Below are positions 39,428-53,500 of a DNA stretch of 64,000 nt, in pieces; position 1 is the first letter of the stretch; every line of letters starts with the position of its first letter. Source of the DNA: Eunapius fragilis (lineage: Eukaryota > Porifera > Demospongiae > Spongillida > Spongillidae). The translations under genes and the position numbers were made by a program. Under the pieces are notes generated by a model. The model was given only the letters and a program-made list of their open reading frames with translations, ran no database searches and was not told where the DNA came from. The DNA lies in the NCBI GenBank assembly GCA_963681505.1, contig OY811985.1, forward strand, positions 5,118,029 through 5,182,028, in the 5' to 3' direction.

Positions 39428-40163
39428 CTAGTCCCACTGGAGGTAAGGTAGACCATTAGTGCGAGTGGATCAGCGTTTGTGTGTAACGTACTCTCAAGTC
39501 TTTGTTTGGTCCACTTAACTGTGCCTTCTTCTCGGCTTCTTCAAGCCTTCTCTGCTTCTCTTTTAGCTGTTCAGGGTTCTTTATGCCTTTGGATTCTTGC
39601 TGGGTTGTGAGTAGTGTTGTGTGTGTGTATGTATGCGTGTGTTGGTTAGTTGTGTGAAAGTGCAAATTATTAATATGCTAGTAGTTAGGTGTACCTGTAT
39701 AACATCTGGAAATATGGTACATTTCATTGCTCGATAACAATAGGGTCTACTAACCAGGGTCATGGTTTCATTCCATTCTCGTCTACATTACGGGTCAATA
39801 CATAGCAATAAAAACATACACCTGTCCAATACGGTCAGGTGGTGGCTGCAGTACTCTATACTTTCGTGCACAATTAAATACATGTATTCTAAATAGATAA
39901 CACCTTCATGTAACTATAAAGACGCCCGGTGTAATAAAAGCTGACAACATAGCTAACTCCATTCTACCCAACTACCTGCTTCCGCCTCTCTTCCGCAGCT
40001 TCGAGCATTTTCTGACGCATTAGTGTCTGTTGGGGACGAAACGCCAAAGAGTCTTAGCGACCTTCGCATTTTATATTGGATATCTCACCGCATCTTCCTG
40101 CGGGCTATGCGATGTCTGTGTGTAGCCCTGGCCTGATTCAAAGCAGCTGAAGCAGTCGCCCAT
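39428..40163 (-). CDS. SVIP: SVIP, small VCP/p97-interacting protein
   Basis: Four exons: 40163-40089, 40026-39976, 39599-39492, 39436-39428; 80 residues (human 77). The N-terminus MGDCFSCF offers Gly2 for myristoylation and nearby Cys for palmitoylation, as in SVIP (MGLCFPC). Next comes the VCP-interacting motif region (MLEAAEERRKQQESKGIKNP), a Lys/Glu/Arg helix, SGP, and the conserved terminal LRW completed by a 9-nt last coding exon (Trp-Asp-stop). SVIP binds p97 at ER and lysosomal membranes and inhibits ER-associated degradation. Too small and too split for ordinary gene finding. The start is 75 bp from the divergent BCL-2-like gene. Confidence 0.87.
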
Positions 40164-40238
40164 CGGGAGTCAGTGCAACGTTATTATTACGTAAACATAT
40201 TACGTTATTCTGTGTTCCAAATAATGAATAGGACAAAC
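40164..40238. promoter_or_regulatory. Very short bidirectional promoter interval SVIP / BCL-2-like 1
   Basis: Only 75 bp lie between the two opposing start codons (60 bp if the BCL-2 gene starts at 40224). It contains ttattattacgtaa and acgttattc CRE-like ACGT cores. Either the 5' UTRs are extremely short or they overlap. Confidence 0.45.
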
Positions 40239-42300
40239 ATGGCGACGGCACTTACCGTACAAGAAGTGGTCTCGGGGAACACGTATGACGTAGCAGTAGC
40301 TCAAACTGGTGTTTCTCGCGAGGAAGAGGTCACCACCGCTGCTGCATTTCTTGGTTTTATTGACGAAAAGGTTAGAAACGACGTCTTACTTACGGACGAC
40401 CAATCCGAGAAGCTGCGACTCAGGCTCTCGGGACACACGAATGCGAACCAGGCCGAGGCCGAACAGGTGGGGAAACGTATTCGCGACATAGGGGACGAGT
40501 TTATAAAGATACTGCGCAAGGATGCCGAGGTCGAAGGAATCGTCAACTCCATCGTAGCGGACACGGATGGCAACGAGACCCCAGAAACCGCTTACGATCA
40601 CTTTCGCATGGTCGTAAGGGGGGTCTTTGAATGCACAGCCGATGGCCGTGGTACGTGGATGTGTTTTTTTTTTTTGTCGCAAACTTGGTGAGTTAGCATT
40701 TTTTTTTTCTCTCTCTCTCTCTCTCTCTTTTTTCTTTCATTTTTCCCCGGCACACAGCCAGGACCATCAATTTGGGCAGAATAGCCGGCGTCTTCTCCTA
40801 CTGTTACAGGCTTGTAACTGCAGCGGCACAACGTTACAGGGACATTTCGACTGTCCGCGCCTTCTTCGGGAATCTGTTTAACTACTTGTTGCGATTCTTT
40901 GTGGAGACGGGGTTTTACGGATGGTTGGAGAGCATAGGTGGATGGGTAAGTCACTGATGTCTGCAAAAAAAAAAAAAAAAAAAAAACCGTGCTGTCAGCA
41001 AATAACTGATCACAAGTGCACCTATGATAATGTGCAGTGTGGACACACATACTGCAAGCATACATGGTTGGGTATTGTATGCATAATGGTGCTGATTGAA
41101 TTCTGTTCAGTGATGCAAGTGAATCATCTATGAATTCATTTGTGGTCATTTCCCTCCCCCCCCCCCTGTGATATACACATAAGCATTTGTGGCAATAATT
41201 AATTTGATTGTAATGTTTTTGGATGTGGTTGATGACATCAGGGTACCATGTATGTGTCTGTGGTGAGACATCAGTGTACCATGTATGTGTGTGTGTGGTG
41301 AGATGACATCAGGGTACCATGTATGTGGTGTGGTGAGATGACATCAGGGTACCACATTTGTGGGTGTGGTGAGATGAGACCCACCCACAATGATAACAAT
41401 GACAGAGATGATTACTTGGGCACAATGGATGTGATGTGACAGAGATGATTACTTGGACACAATGGATGGTACTAGTGTGATGCTCGTTAACACGTTTAAA
41501 TACTTTTTAAAAGTTCAACTTCGTGTACTGTTGTCATAAAATACTGGTGAGTAGCAGCCTCAGGACGTGCCAATGTGGCATGCAATTACTTATGCTCCCA
41601 AGTATCTAATCCAGGTGTATATGCATTAATATGAGTCGCATATATTTGTTGTACACAGCAGCATTAATTTAATAACTTAGTTGGTGCCCTGATGTCATCT
41701 CACCACACCCACATACAATATGGTACCTGATGTCATCTCACCACACCCACATACATGGTACCCTGATATCATCACCACACCCACATACATGGTACCCTGA
41801 TGTCATCTTGCCACATACGTGGTACCCTGATGTCATCTCACCACACCCACATACGAGGTACCCTGATGTCATCTTGCCACACCCACATACATGGTGCCCT
41901 GATGTCATCTCGCCACACCCACATACATGGTACCCTGATGTCATCTCACCACACCCACATACGTGGTACCCTGATGTCATCTCGCCACACCCACAATACA
42001 TGGTACCCTAATGTCATCTCACCACACCCACATACATGGTGCCCTGATGGAGTTATGGACACACTGTAGGTGTTGCAGACGCACTTTAGGGGTTGTAGGT
42101 GTGTGCATATACAATAGATGATAAAAGGGTCTATACATGTATTGTGTTGTGTGCGATGTCCAATAACCTTTTGGTCTATGCAGGGTCAGTTACTGGTGCA
42201 GACCTATGACTGGGTCTCAAAATCAAGGACACGTACTGTCATCGCTGCAGTGGTTGTCCTCTCAGTGATGGGCTTTGTTGTCTACAATGCACTTATGTGA
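40239..42300 (+). CDS. BCL-2 family protein 1 (BAK/BAX-like architecture)
   Basis: Three exons: 40239-40650, 40758-40945, 42184-42300; 238 residues. Start chosen at 40239 (aacATGG, strong context); an in-frame ATG lies at 40224. BH3: VGKRIRDIGDEFIKIL with the invariant Gly-Asp. BH1-like: TINLGRIAGVFSYCYRL. BH2: GFYGWLESIGGW, followed by the phase-0 intron typical of the family. A C-terminal helix (TVIAAVVVLSVMGFVVYNALM) would anchor it in the outer mitochondrial membrane. Pro- versus anti-apoptotic activity cannot be settled from sequence, though the strong BH3 and short C-terminus recall BAK/BAX. Confidence 0.87.
41230..42055. repeat. Inverted minisatellite pair in BCL-2-like 1 intron 2
   Basis: About four copies of gacatcagggtaccatgtat with gtgtgtggtgagat at 41235-41365, then a 325-bp spacer, then about ten copies of the reverse complement (ccctgatgtcatctcaccac, acccacatacatggta) at 41690-42050. 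Unit about 36 bp. Confidence 0.85.
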
Positions 42301-42968
42301 CCAATCTTTGTCCTGTTACCACCCCTGGTGTGCAATCTGTGAACCATTAATCTTGAAAAGTGAACAGGAGTATTCATGTGCACCAGAGCAGAACTATTCT
42401 GCTTATGGTTTTGTGCAAGATTGTTCTCTGCCATTGTGTGTGTGTACTGCTTTGTGTGCCTGTATATTTAAAAATGGAAATGCGATTGTACACGTCTGTT
42501 GTACAACAATAATAATTGCTCTGGTAATATTTTGTTATGTCCTATGCAGCAGGCATTGCTCCGTTCCTTTTAATGGACAGATAAAGCTTCACCAGGTCAC
42601 CAGGTCATCTCAGGTAAAACCCAAAAATGCTCTCTCTCCTAACAGCCTTGTCATTGGATGGTTTACTATCCATGGCCACACTTAATTCTTGAGATGCAAA
42701 TAAATCCCTTTTTAAAATTTTCTGTTGATTTTGATAATTGCATTCATAGCAGCACTCCAATACACATACAATATGCAAGAATTTACTATTTACAATGAAT
42801 AAGCGACTTTCCAAGTGCACATAATACCTTCATTTGCATCACATGCACAACAATGAGGTAATTTTTTTTTTAACACTGTATATTTGTCTGGCCCGACATC
42901 AAAGAATCACAGGATATGATAAGTCGCAGGAGAATAGTTTGTTTCGTGGAAAAAGATATCACTTCAGG

Positions 42969-45900
42969 TCACTTCTTCAACATGTAGTACCCCCAGATGA
43001 CAAGGCTTGCCACACCCATGACCAGGAAAGTGTGGATGCCAAGAGCGTTCTGGAGGGTGCCTATCCCTTTGTTAACTGGTCCTATTAGCAGCTGACCCTG
43101 AGAGGGTAAATGGGTAGGGTGCTAGTGGGTTTTGCATGACAAACCTCCCTCCATTACACACCTCACTCCCTCCATTACACACCTCACCTCCACCACACAC
43201 CTCACCTCTACCATTACACACCACCCTCCATTACACACCTCACTCCCTCCTCCATACACACCTCACCTCCACCATAACACACCTCACCTCCACCATTACA
43301 CACCACCCTCCATCACACACCTCACCTCCACCATAACACACCTCACCTCCACCATTACACACCACCCTCCATTACACACCTCACTCCCTCCCACCCCTCC
43401 CAATTACACATCTCCCTCCCTCCACACCTCCCTCCTTCCCTCTTACACACACAACAATACATTCATGTTCTCTCTTGCTATCTCATTCACACTGACCCTA
43501 ACAAGCAATGGAGGAACGGCTTGCTTGGCTGAGCACCGAGGGGCTAGTCCATTAATATTGCTGCTCCATTCTGATGTCCCTTCACTACACCTCCCCTCTC
43601 CACCAATTACACTATCTCCCCTCTCCATCAATCACTACTCTCCCCTCTCCACCAATGTCACTATCCTCCCCTCTCCACCAATGTCACTATCCTCCCCTCT
43701 CCACCAATGTTACTACCTCCCCTCTCCACCAATCACAACCCTCCCCTCTCCACCAATCACTACCCTCCCCTCTCCACCAATCACTACCCTCCCCTCTCCA
43801 CCAATCACTACCCTCCCCTCTCCACCAATCACTACCCTCCCCTCTCCACCAATCACTACCCTCCCCTCTCCACCAATCACTACCCTCCCCTCTCCACCAA
43901 TCACTACCTCCCCTTTCCACCAACGTCACTACCCTCCCCTCTCCACCAATGTCACTACCCTCCCCTCTCCACCAGTCACTACCCTCCCCTCTCCACCAAT
44001 CACTATCCTCCCCTCTCCACCAATCACTACCCTCCCCTCTCCACAAATCACTACCCTCCCCTCTCCACCAATCACTACCCTCCCCTCTCCACCAATCACT
44101 ACCCTCCCCTCTCCACCAATCACTACCCTCCCCTCTCCACCAATCACTACCCTCCCCTCTCCACCAATCACTACCCTCCCCTCTCCACCAATCACTACCT
44201 CCCCTCTCCACCAATCACTACCTCTCCTCTCCACCAATGTCACTACCCTCCCCTCTCCACCAATGTCACTACCCTCCCCTCTCCACCAATCACTACCCTC
44301 CCCTCTCCACCAATCACTACCCTCCCCTCTCCACCAATCACTACCCTCCCCTCTCCACCAATCACTACCCTCCCCTCTCCACCAATCACTACCCTCCCCT
44401 CTCCACCAATCACTACCCTCCCCTCTCCACCAATCACTACCTCCCCTCTCCACCAATCACTACCTCTCCTCTCCACCAATGTCACTACCCTCCCCTCTCC
44501 ACCAATGTCACTATCCTCCCTACCCTCCACCTTTCAGTCTCACACTATCCACCCTACCTGACCACACACCAACACTTTCTCTCAACTTACCCATCCTCCC
44601 CTCTGCTGCAGCCACTCGTAGAACCTTGCCTGGAGGAGGAACTTGAACAGCCATGTTCCCACCATGCCGAGGAAGGACACTAGTGTGAAGGCTCCTGCCT
44701 TCTGCTGAAGGAACTTCCGGCACAGATGGTAGCAATAACCAAGAAGAGCTGCTATTCTTCCCACATTGATTTTTGCTGTATTAACAACACATTAAAAGTA
44801 CTGTGACAGCAATACAACAGGGGAAAGAAGGTTTTGTACCTAAACATGTGCGTATCAAGTAGTTCATTTAAATAATTCATACTAATTTATCAGTACTAAC
44901 ATTATGAAATGTACCTGTATATAAATATTTATCCAGTGATACCTGGTAATACTAATCAAAGTGCTGGATATTGTAATTACCAATATTATTTGCGTTGGAT
45001 CTCACAAGGTGCAGATTTAGCCCTCCATAAAATTTCAAAGGGTTTGGGCTTCTCTAGTGTTATGGCAAGGTGTGAGGCTCTACCTTAGAATAGCTTCTGG
45101 ACCTAGTTTTAATCTAACTCTCACTTGTCAACACTTATCAGTATTTTGTTCAGAGAGGATACAAAAAGAAAAAACTCTCTAACAAGAAAGTTGGTGGGAC
45201 AGAGGTATTGAAGGCAAAGAACAAGGGTGAGCTAGAAAAATTAAACAGACCTATGTAAACTTGAACCATCCTTAATATAGGAATGTTTACTTTTCCTCAC
45301 TCACCCTTGATCCCTTCCTTTTTACACCACCTTTGCCTTCAATTCCTATATCCGACCAACTTCTTGTTAGCTGAATGTTTGTTATTTACTTTATATAGGG
45401 TTTTGTGGGAAAGAGGAAATATAATTACATTAGGTATGTATAGAACATATAAATGTATACTTCAACAACTTGCCCCCCCCCCCCCCCCCCCCCCTCCCCC
45501 CCGGGGTTCCGAAATTGATATTTGCTAATCCAGTCCGGGTTTGTTACCATAGATACTGTTACTCTTGTAAAGGGGCTTACGTAGGCCACACCCACGACTT
45601 ACGTAGACCGTTCTCGTCCCATTCAAACAAATTTCGGACCACGTCACTGAAGATGGCGAACGCTTTCTCGGGAGTTTCTGTCATCTCAACGATTTCCTCC
45701 ATTTCCTGGTAAAATTGGGAATCCACTTGATCACCTAAAGCACAAAATCCACCATATACATATAACACGCAACCCGGTTGACTTGTCAGGACAAGGGGTG
45801 GGAGTGGGTGGGAGTGATTGGGGGATATTTACCGAATTCGGCGAGCCTTCTCCCAACCTCAGACCCCACAGAAGAGGAGAGAGCTGTGTGAACGGCCTGC

Positions 45901-46064
45901 TGTTCAACACTTGCGACCAATGTCTGAACCTGGTCCCTTTCCAAGGCACTGTCCTCGGTGGCCTTCTTGCATACGTAGCTGTACAGTACGTTTTTCGTTT
46001 CTTCCTCCTCGCTTTCGAGATCAGGAGGTGCGATCCTGTAGATCGTCCTCTGTTCCCCCGACAT
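42969..46064 (-). CDS. BCL-2 family protein 2
   Basis: Four exons: 46064-45833, 45734-45603, 44775-44591, 43097-42969; 225 residues. BH3: VGRRLAEFGDQVDSQF, with the codon for its Gly-Asp split by intron 1. BH1: INVGRIAALLGYCYHL. BH2: FYEWLQQRGGW followed by a phase-0 intron. C-terminal TM helix: FLVMGVASLVIWGYYML then KK. The introns flanking BH1-BH2 have the same positions and phases as in BCL-2-like 1, so the two share ancestry. It is tail to tail with protein 1 and head to head with protein 3. Intron 3 is filled by a minisatellite. Confidence 0.87.
43140..43440 (+). repeat. Diverged cacctcacctccaccat-type repeat
   Basis: Loose copies of a 20-25-bp pyrimidine/CA unit inside intron 3 of BCL-2-like 2. 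Confidence 0.8.
43585..44525 (+). repeat. 24-bp minisatellite in BCL-2-like 2 intron 3
   Basis: About 38 copies of ctcccctctccaccaatcac plus tacc, with tgtcactac variants. Period 24 keeps all frames open on both strands (PSPPITTL; DWWRGEGS), explaining the 500-codon frame here. Non-coding. Confidence 0.93.
45179..45370. mobile_element. MITE copy A, in BCL-2-like 2 intron 2
   Basis: Left ctaacaagaaagttggtggg, through attgaaggcaaag, and right ctttgccttcaattcctata, through ccaacttcttgttag, are inverted repeats of about 45 bp. The TIR sequence is related to copy B at 46434-46778. Confidence 0.65.
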
Positions 46065-46212
46065 GATGGTGGTTGTATTGCGTCACGTCGTATCGCTATT
46101 TATAGAACTAGGCGCTAGTGACATAATTCTAATGTTTTGTTCCAGTCTTCAAACTGTTTGCTTTAAGAGAACAAAACAGCTCGTGTTTTCCTCGTCCCCA
46201 CGCCAATTTTTC

Positions 46213-46213
46213 T

Positions 46214-46247
<34 letters not shown>

Positions 46248-46250
46248 TTT
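46213..46250 (+). repeat. (CGT)n trinucleotide repeat
   Basis: About 11-12 units of cgt in the gap between BCL-2-like genes 2 and 3. Confidence 0.95.
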
Positions 46251-46433
46251 CTCGGGTGAGTATAACTCCGGATAGAAAGAGTTATGCCAATCGCTTTAGA
46301 ATCTCCTGGAAGGACATATTCAGGTATCAGATATATGACTAAAGCATAAAACTGATATACGTAATCATTACGTAATATGGAGTGCTATATTTAACCGTTC
46401 CCATGGCGAAAAAAAATTTAGGAAACAAGTAAT

Positions 46434-46778
46434 AAAAACATTCTCTAGACGAGAAGGTTGGTGGTATGTAGGAATCAAAGGTGATGGTGGTGTAAAAAGC
46501 AAGGGAACAAGGTTTCTGATTGAAAAGGAAAAATGAAATAGACCTATATTAGCAACATGTTGTCATAGGGAACAAAGTTTCTGATTGAAAAGGAAAAATG
46601 AAATAGACCTATATTAGCAAGCACATTTTAGGAATCAAAGGTGATGGTGGTGTAAAAAGCAAGGGAACAAGGTTTCTGATTGAAAAGGAAAAATGAAATA
46701 GACCTATATTAGCACCATCACCTTTGATTCCTACATACCACCAACCTTCTCGTCGAGAGAATGTTTTTATTACTTGTT
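46434..46778. mobile_element. MITE copy B, between two BCL-2 genes
   Basis: Terminal inverted repeats of about 65 bp begin aacaagtaataaaaacattc and end gaatgtttttattacttgtt, with gagaaggttggtggtatgt inside. The interior carries a direct duplication of about 85 bp (aggaatcaaaggtgatggtg ... agacctatattagca at about 46470-46555 and 46630-46713). No coding capacity. Confidence 0.75.
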
Positions 46779-47258
46779 AATCAATAAGAAGTGTTGATTT
46801 TCATTTGTAACCGTCGTAAGTGCAAGCTAGCCATTGTAATGTGACAGTAGCGACCAAGTTGATTAAATTAATGTATCAAGTATAATTAATGTAAACCAGT
46901 TGCAATGAAGTTAGGCTGTCTTCTAAAGCACATAATACTCATATGTGTCTGTTGTACACGGCAAAAAACCGCAAGTCAAGATAGATTTTACAAATGATTG
47001 AACCAGAGATGATTGAAACCTTATTCAGAATGTGGGCGTTCAGTCAAATTATTGTCATGAATCCTATACGTTACAATTTTCTACATCTACTTTAGTCAAC
47101 TGCAACACTCACGGTCGCTAAAAAGCTACAAAAATCCCCTAGTAAGGGGGAGAAATTTTGTTTTCTGAAACCAAGGATATTGACGTCATTTCATGCAAGG
47201 TTTTCAATACATAACCTTTCCTCCGAAAGGTCAGACTTAATTCTAACAAGTAAACTTT
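46779..47258. other. Intergenic, upstream of BCL-2-like 3
   Basis: AT-rich; no gene seen. Probable promoter of the single-exon gene. Confidence 0.35.
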
Positions 47259-47885
47259 ATGGGGCTGGCTATTGGTGCTTTCAATGTACACGTACCCGCG
47301 ATGGGCGCGGACGCTCTACCGCGACAAGAAGACCAGTTCACAATAAAAACTTTTGTTCGCTACTACACAGTGAACAGATTGAGAGAGAGAACCTTTCACC
47401 GCCTTGCAGACGCTTTGACAGACTTTGCTGAACCTAGCCTTGCCTACGAAGCCCTCAACCAAAGGTGCTTCAAACTATCAGAGGAAAAGCGTGAGGAGTT
47501 CGAAGACATCTGTAACCAACTCAATATAGACGGCAACCTCGAAGAAATGTACCGCAGCATCGTGGTACAGATATTCAGCGATGCCGTAAACTTAGGAAGG
47601 ATACTAGCATTTGCTGCCTTCTCGGCGGAACTGATCGTGCACTGCGCTTTGTTAGGGCGGGAGGACCGCGCCATTGAAGTGGCCAACTGGGTAACTGACG
47701 TCGTAGCGCAATGGAGGCTGGACCAGTGGGTTCACGACCAGGGAGGGTGGTACTCTGTATCCAGCCAATCCAGCAACGACCAATCGGGAAGCGACGTGGG
47801 CACTGTGGTAATAATTGCGACTGCGCTGGCAGCAGTCATAAGTGTTGTTGCAACCAGCGTGCTAATTGTCAAAAATTCAACTTGA
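47259..47885 (+). CDS. BCL-2 family protein 3, single exon
   Basis: 208 residues without introns. BH1: VNLGRILAFAAFSAELIVHC, close to the VNWGR..AF..F pattern of anti-apoptotic members. BH2: WRLDQWVHDQGGW. C-terminal helix: VVIIATALAAVISVVATSVLIV. The candidate BH3 (FHRLADALTDFAEPSL) is weak and lacks the Gly-Asp of the other two. Lack of the introns present in proteins 1 and 2 suggests retroposition or intron loss. The start at 47259 (atggggctggct) is the first Met of the frame. Confidence 0.85.
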   Translation: MGLAIGAFNVHVPAMGADALPRQEDQFTIKTFVRYYTVNRLRERTFHRLADALTDFAEPSLAYEALNQRCFKLSEEKREEFEDICNQLNIDGNLEEMYRSIVVQIFSDAVNLGRILAFAAFSAELIVHCALLGREDRAIEVANWVTDVVAQWRLDQWVHDQGGWYSVSSQSSNDQSGSDVGTVVIIATALAAVISVVATSVLIVKNST

Positions 47886-47941
47886 ACGTCATTTATTTTT
47901 CAATACGGCGTATGTATTTTTTAAATGCGACATGAGTTTAT

Positions 47942-50480
<2,539 letters not shown>

Positions 50481-50544
50481 GCGACTCCAGAGCTCCAACC
50501 ATGAATAATGAATTGTTAGTTAATTAAATTAGCCGCAAAAAGCA
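50481..50544. promoter_or_regulatory. 64-bp bidirectional promoter interval THG1L / VNTR coiled-coil gene
   Basis: The start codons of two divergent genes are separated by 64 bp, containing ttagttaattaaattag. No room for long untranslated leaders. Confidence 0.45.
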
Positions 50545-53500
50545 ATGGCGGAGACGCGTTATGGGCAAGAAGCAGCTATTGCTGCGGTTCTCAACTCTGA
50601 GGCAAAGAAGATATGGCACTCTTACACAATGTTTCAGAGCTGTGAACAATATCTATCTTCTTCCACTAGTGCATCCGTAACAGCCTGCCACGTCCCTAAA
50701 GCAGTAATATCTCCAGCACATGTTGCAAGCGATGCCTCGGTAAATTCTCTAACACCGTCGCTGTCTTATCGCGAAGCTAACATGGAGGAAGAGGGGAAAG
50801 TGGAGGGCACTCCCTTGGACGCGAGCACAGAATCCCGGTTTATGGAACAGGGAAGATTCGAGCATATGGGTACGATGGTTCCCGAAGGTGAAGCCTTGCA
50901 AGACGACCTTACAGCTGGTCGTTGTCAAGACAACGACCACCTGATTGTGCGTCCGGCCGTTCCTCACCTCGCAAATGAGCAGCCCTTATTATCTAAAGCA
51001 AAGGATGTCGGAGGACACACTGTTGAGGCTGTAACTGCTGTACTGCACCAAGAGGAAGGTGTTGAATCGAGGGATCGTTTGATAGCCAATGTGATGGGTA
51101 GTCCGTTCAACCAAGGCCAATTGCTGCAAAATGAAACTGTAGAAAGCAGTTGCAGGGGTGTGGTCAATCCATGTGTGCCCGTCACCTCTGTGGGTGTCCT
51201 TTTACCTCTTGAGCCTAGCCTGTGTGGGGAGTCGGAACACGTAGCTGGCACCTTTAGCCAGTTGTGCACTCCAGCTGAGCAATCCATCAGTGGCCTGTTA
51301 ACCCTGACTGATGTGGACACTGGAGCCAAGTGTGGGGGGGCAGAGCCACATTTGGAGGAGAAGCTTAACCGGAAGGAGGTGGAGTTGGAGGAAGACATGG
51401 AGAAACCAGGTGCAGAGGTCAGGATTGGAGGGGAGTGTGAGAAGAAGCTCCTTGCAGGAGTGGATACAGAAGAGTGGGAGAAGGTGGAGCCAGAAGAAGA
51501 GTGGTTGGAGCTTGATGCTGAGTCAGAGGGATGGGTGGAGCTTGATGCTACAAAATTGGAGCCAGAAAATAGGAACGGGCATCATTCAGAAATAGAAGGC
51601 AACCCTCTTCTAAATCCACTTGTCACTTTATTAGAAGACCAGAACAGAAATGGTCAATTGGCAGTTGAAGATAAAGGGACAGGGGAACAGACTGCTACTG
51701 AAGGGACAGGGGAACAGCCTGCTACTGAAGGGACAGGGGAACAGACTGCTACTGAAGGGGCAGGGGAACAGCCTGCTATTGAAAGAACAGGGGAACAGCC
51801 TGCTATTGAAGGGACGGGGGAACAGCCTGCTATTGATGGGACAGGGGAACAGCCTGCTACTGAAGAAACAAGGGAACAGCCTGCTACTGAAGGGACAGGG
51901 GAACAGCCTGCTATTGAAGGGACAGGGGAACAGCTTGCTACTGAAGAAACAAGGGAACAGCCTGCTACTGAAGGGACAGGGGAACAGCCTGCTATTGAAG
52001 GGGCAGGGGAACAGCCTGCTATTGAAGGGACAGGGGAACAACCTGCTACTGAAGGGACAGGGGAACAGCCTGCTATTGAAGGGACAGGGGAACAACCTGC
52101 TATTGAAGGGACAGGGGAACAGCCTGCTATTGAAAGAACAGGGGAACAGCCTGCTATTGAAGGGACGGGGGAACAGCCTGCTATTGAAGGGACAGGGGAA
52201 CAGCCTGCTACTGAAGAAACAAGGGAACAGCCTGCTACTGAAGGGACAGGGGAACAGCCTGCTATTGAAGGGACAGGGGAACAGCTTGCTACTGAAGAAA
52301 CAAGGGAACAGCCTGCTACTGAAGGGACAGGGGAACAGCCTGCTATTGAAGGGGCAGGGGAACAGCCTGCTATTGAAGGGACAGGGGAACAACCTGCTAC
52401 TGAAGGGACAGGGGAACAGCCTGCTATTGAAGGGACAGGGGAACAACCTGCTATTGAAGGGACAGGGGAACAGCCTGCTACTGAAGGGACAGGGGAACAG
52501 CCTGCTATTGAAGGGACAGGGGAACAGCCTGCTACTGAAGGGACAGAGGAACAGACTGCTATTGAAGGGAAAGGGGAACAGCCTGCTATTGAAGGGACAG
52601 AGGAAAAGCCTGCTATTGAAGGGACAGGGGAACAGCCTGCTACTGAAGGGACAGGGGAACAGCCTGCTATTGAAAAGACAGGGGAACAGCCTGCTACTGA
52701 AGGGACAGAGGAACAGACTGCTATTGAAGGGACAGGGGAACAGCCTGCTATTGAAGGGACAGAGGAACAGACTGCTACTGAAGGGGCAGGGGAACAGACT
52801 GCTATTGAAGGGACAGGGGAACAGCCTGCTATTGAAGGGACAGGGGAACAGCCTGCTACTGAAGGGACAGAGGAACAGACTGCTATTGAAGGGACAGGGG
52901 AACTGCCTGCTATTCAAGGGACAGGGGAACAGCCTGCTAATGAAGGGACAGGGGAACAGCCTGCTATTGAAAGAATAATGGAACAGCCTGTTACTGATGG
53001 AACAGAGGAACAGCCTGCTATTGAAGGGACAGGGAAACAGCCTGCTATTGAAGGGACAGGGGAACAGACTGCTATTGAAGGGAAAGGGGAACAGCCTGCT
53101 ACTGAAGGGACAGGGGAACAGCCTGCTATTGAAAGAACAGGGGAACAGCCTGCTATTGAAGGGACAGGGGAACAGCCTGCTACTGAAGGGACAGGGGAAC
53201 AGCTTGCTATTGAAGGAACAGAGGAACAGCCTGCTATTGAAGGGACAGGGAAACAGCCTGCTATTGAAGGGACAGGGGAACAGCCTGCTACTGAAGAAAC
53301 AAGGGAACAGCCTGCTACTGAAGGGACAGGGGAACAGCCTGCTATTGAAGGGATAGGGGAACAGCCTGCTATTGAAGGGACAGGGGAACAGCCTGCTACT
53401 GAAGGGACAGGGGAACAGCCTGCTATTCAAGGGACAGGGGAACAGCCTACTACTGAAGGGACAGGAGAACAGCCTGCTATTGAAGGGACAGGGGAACAGC

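Noticed and set aside
43132..44683. 500-codon Ser/Pro/Thr frames near the BCL-2 gene
   Set aside because: A 24-bp minisatellite in an intron; unique sequence at the ends belongs to the BCL-2 gene on the other strand.
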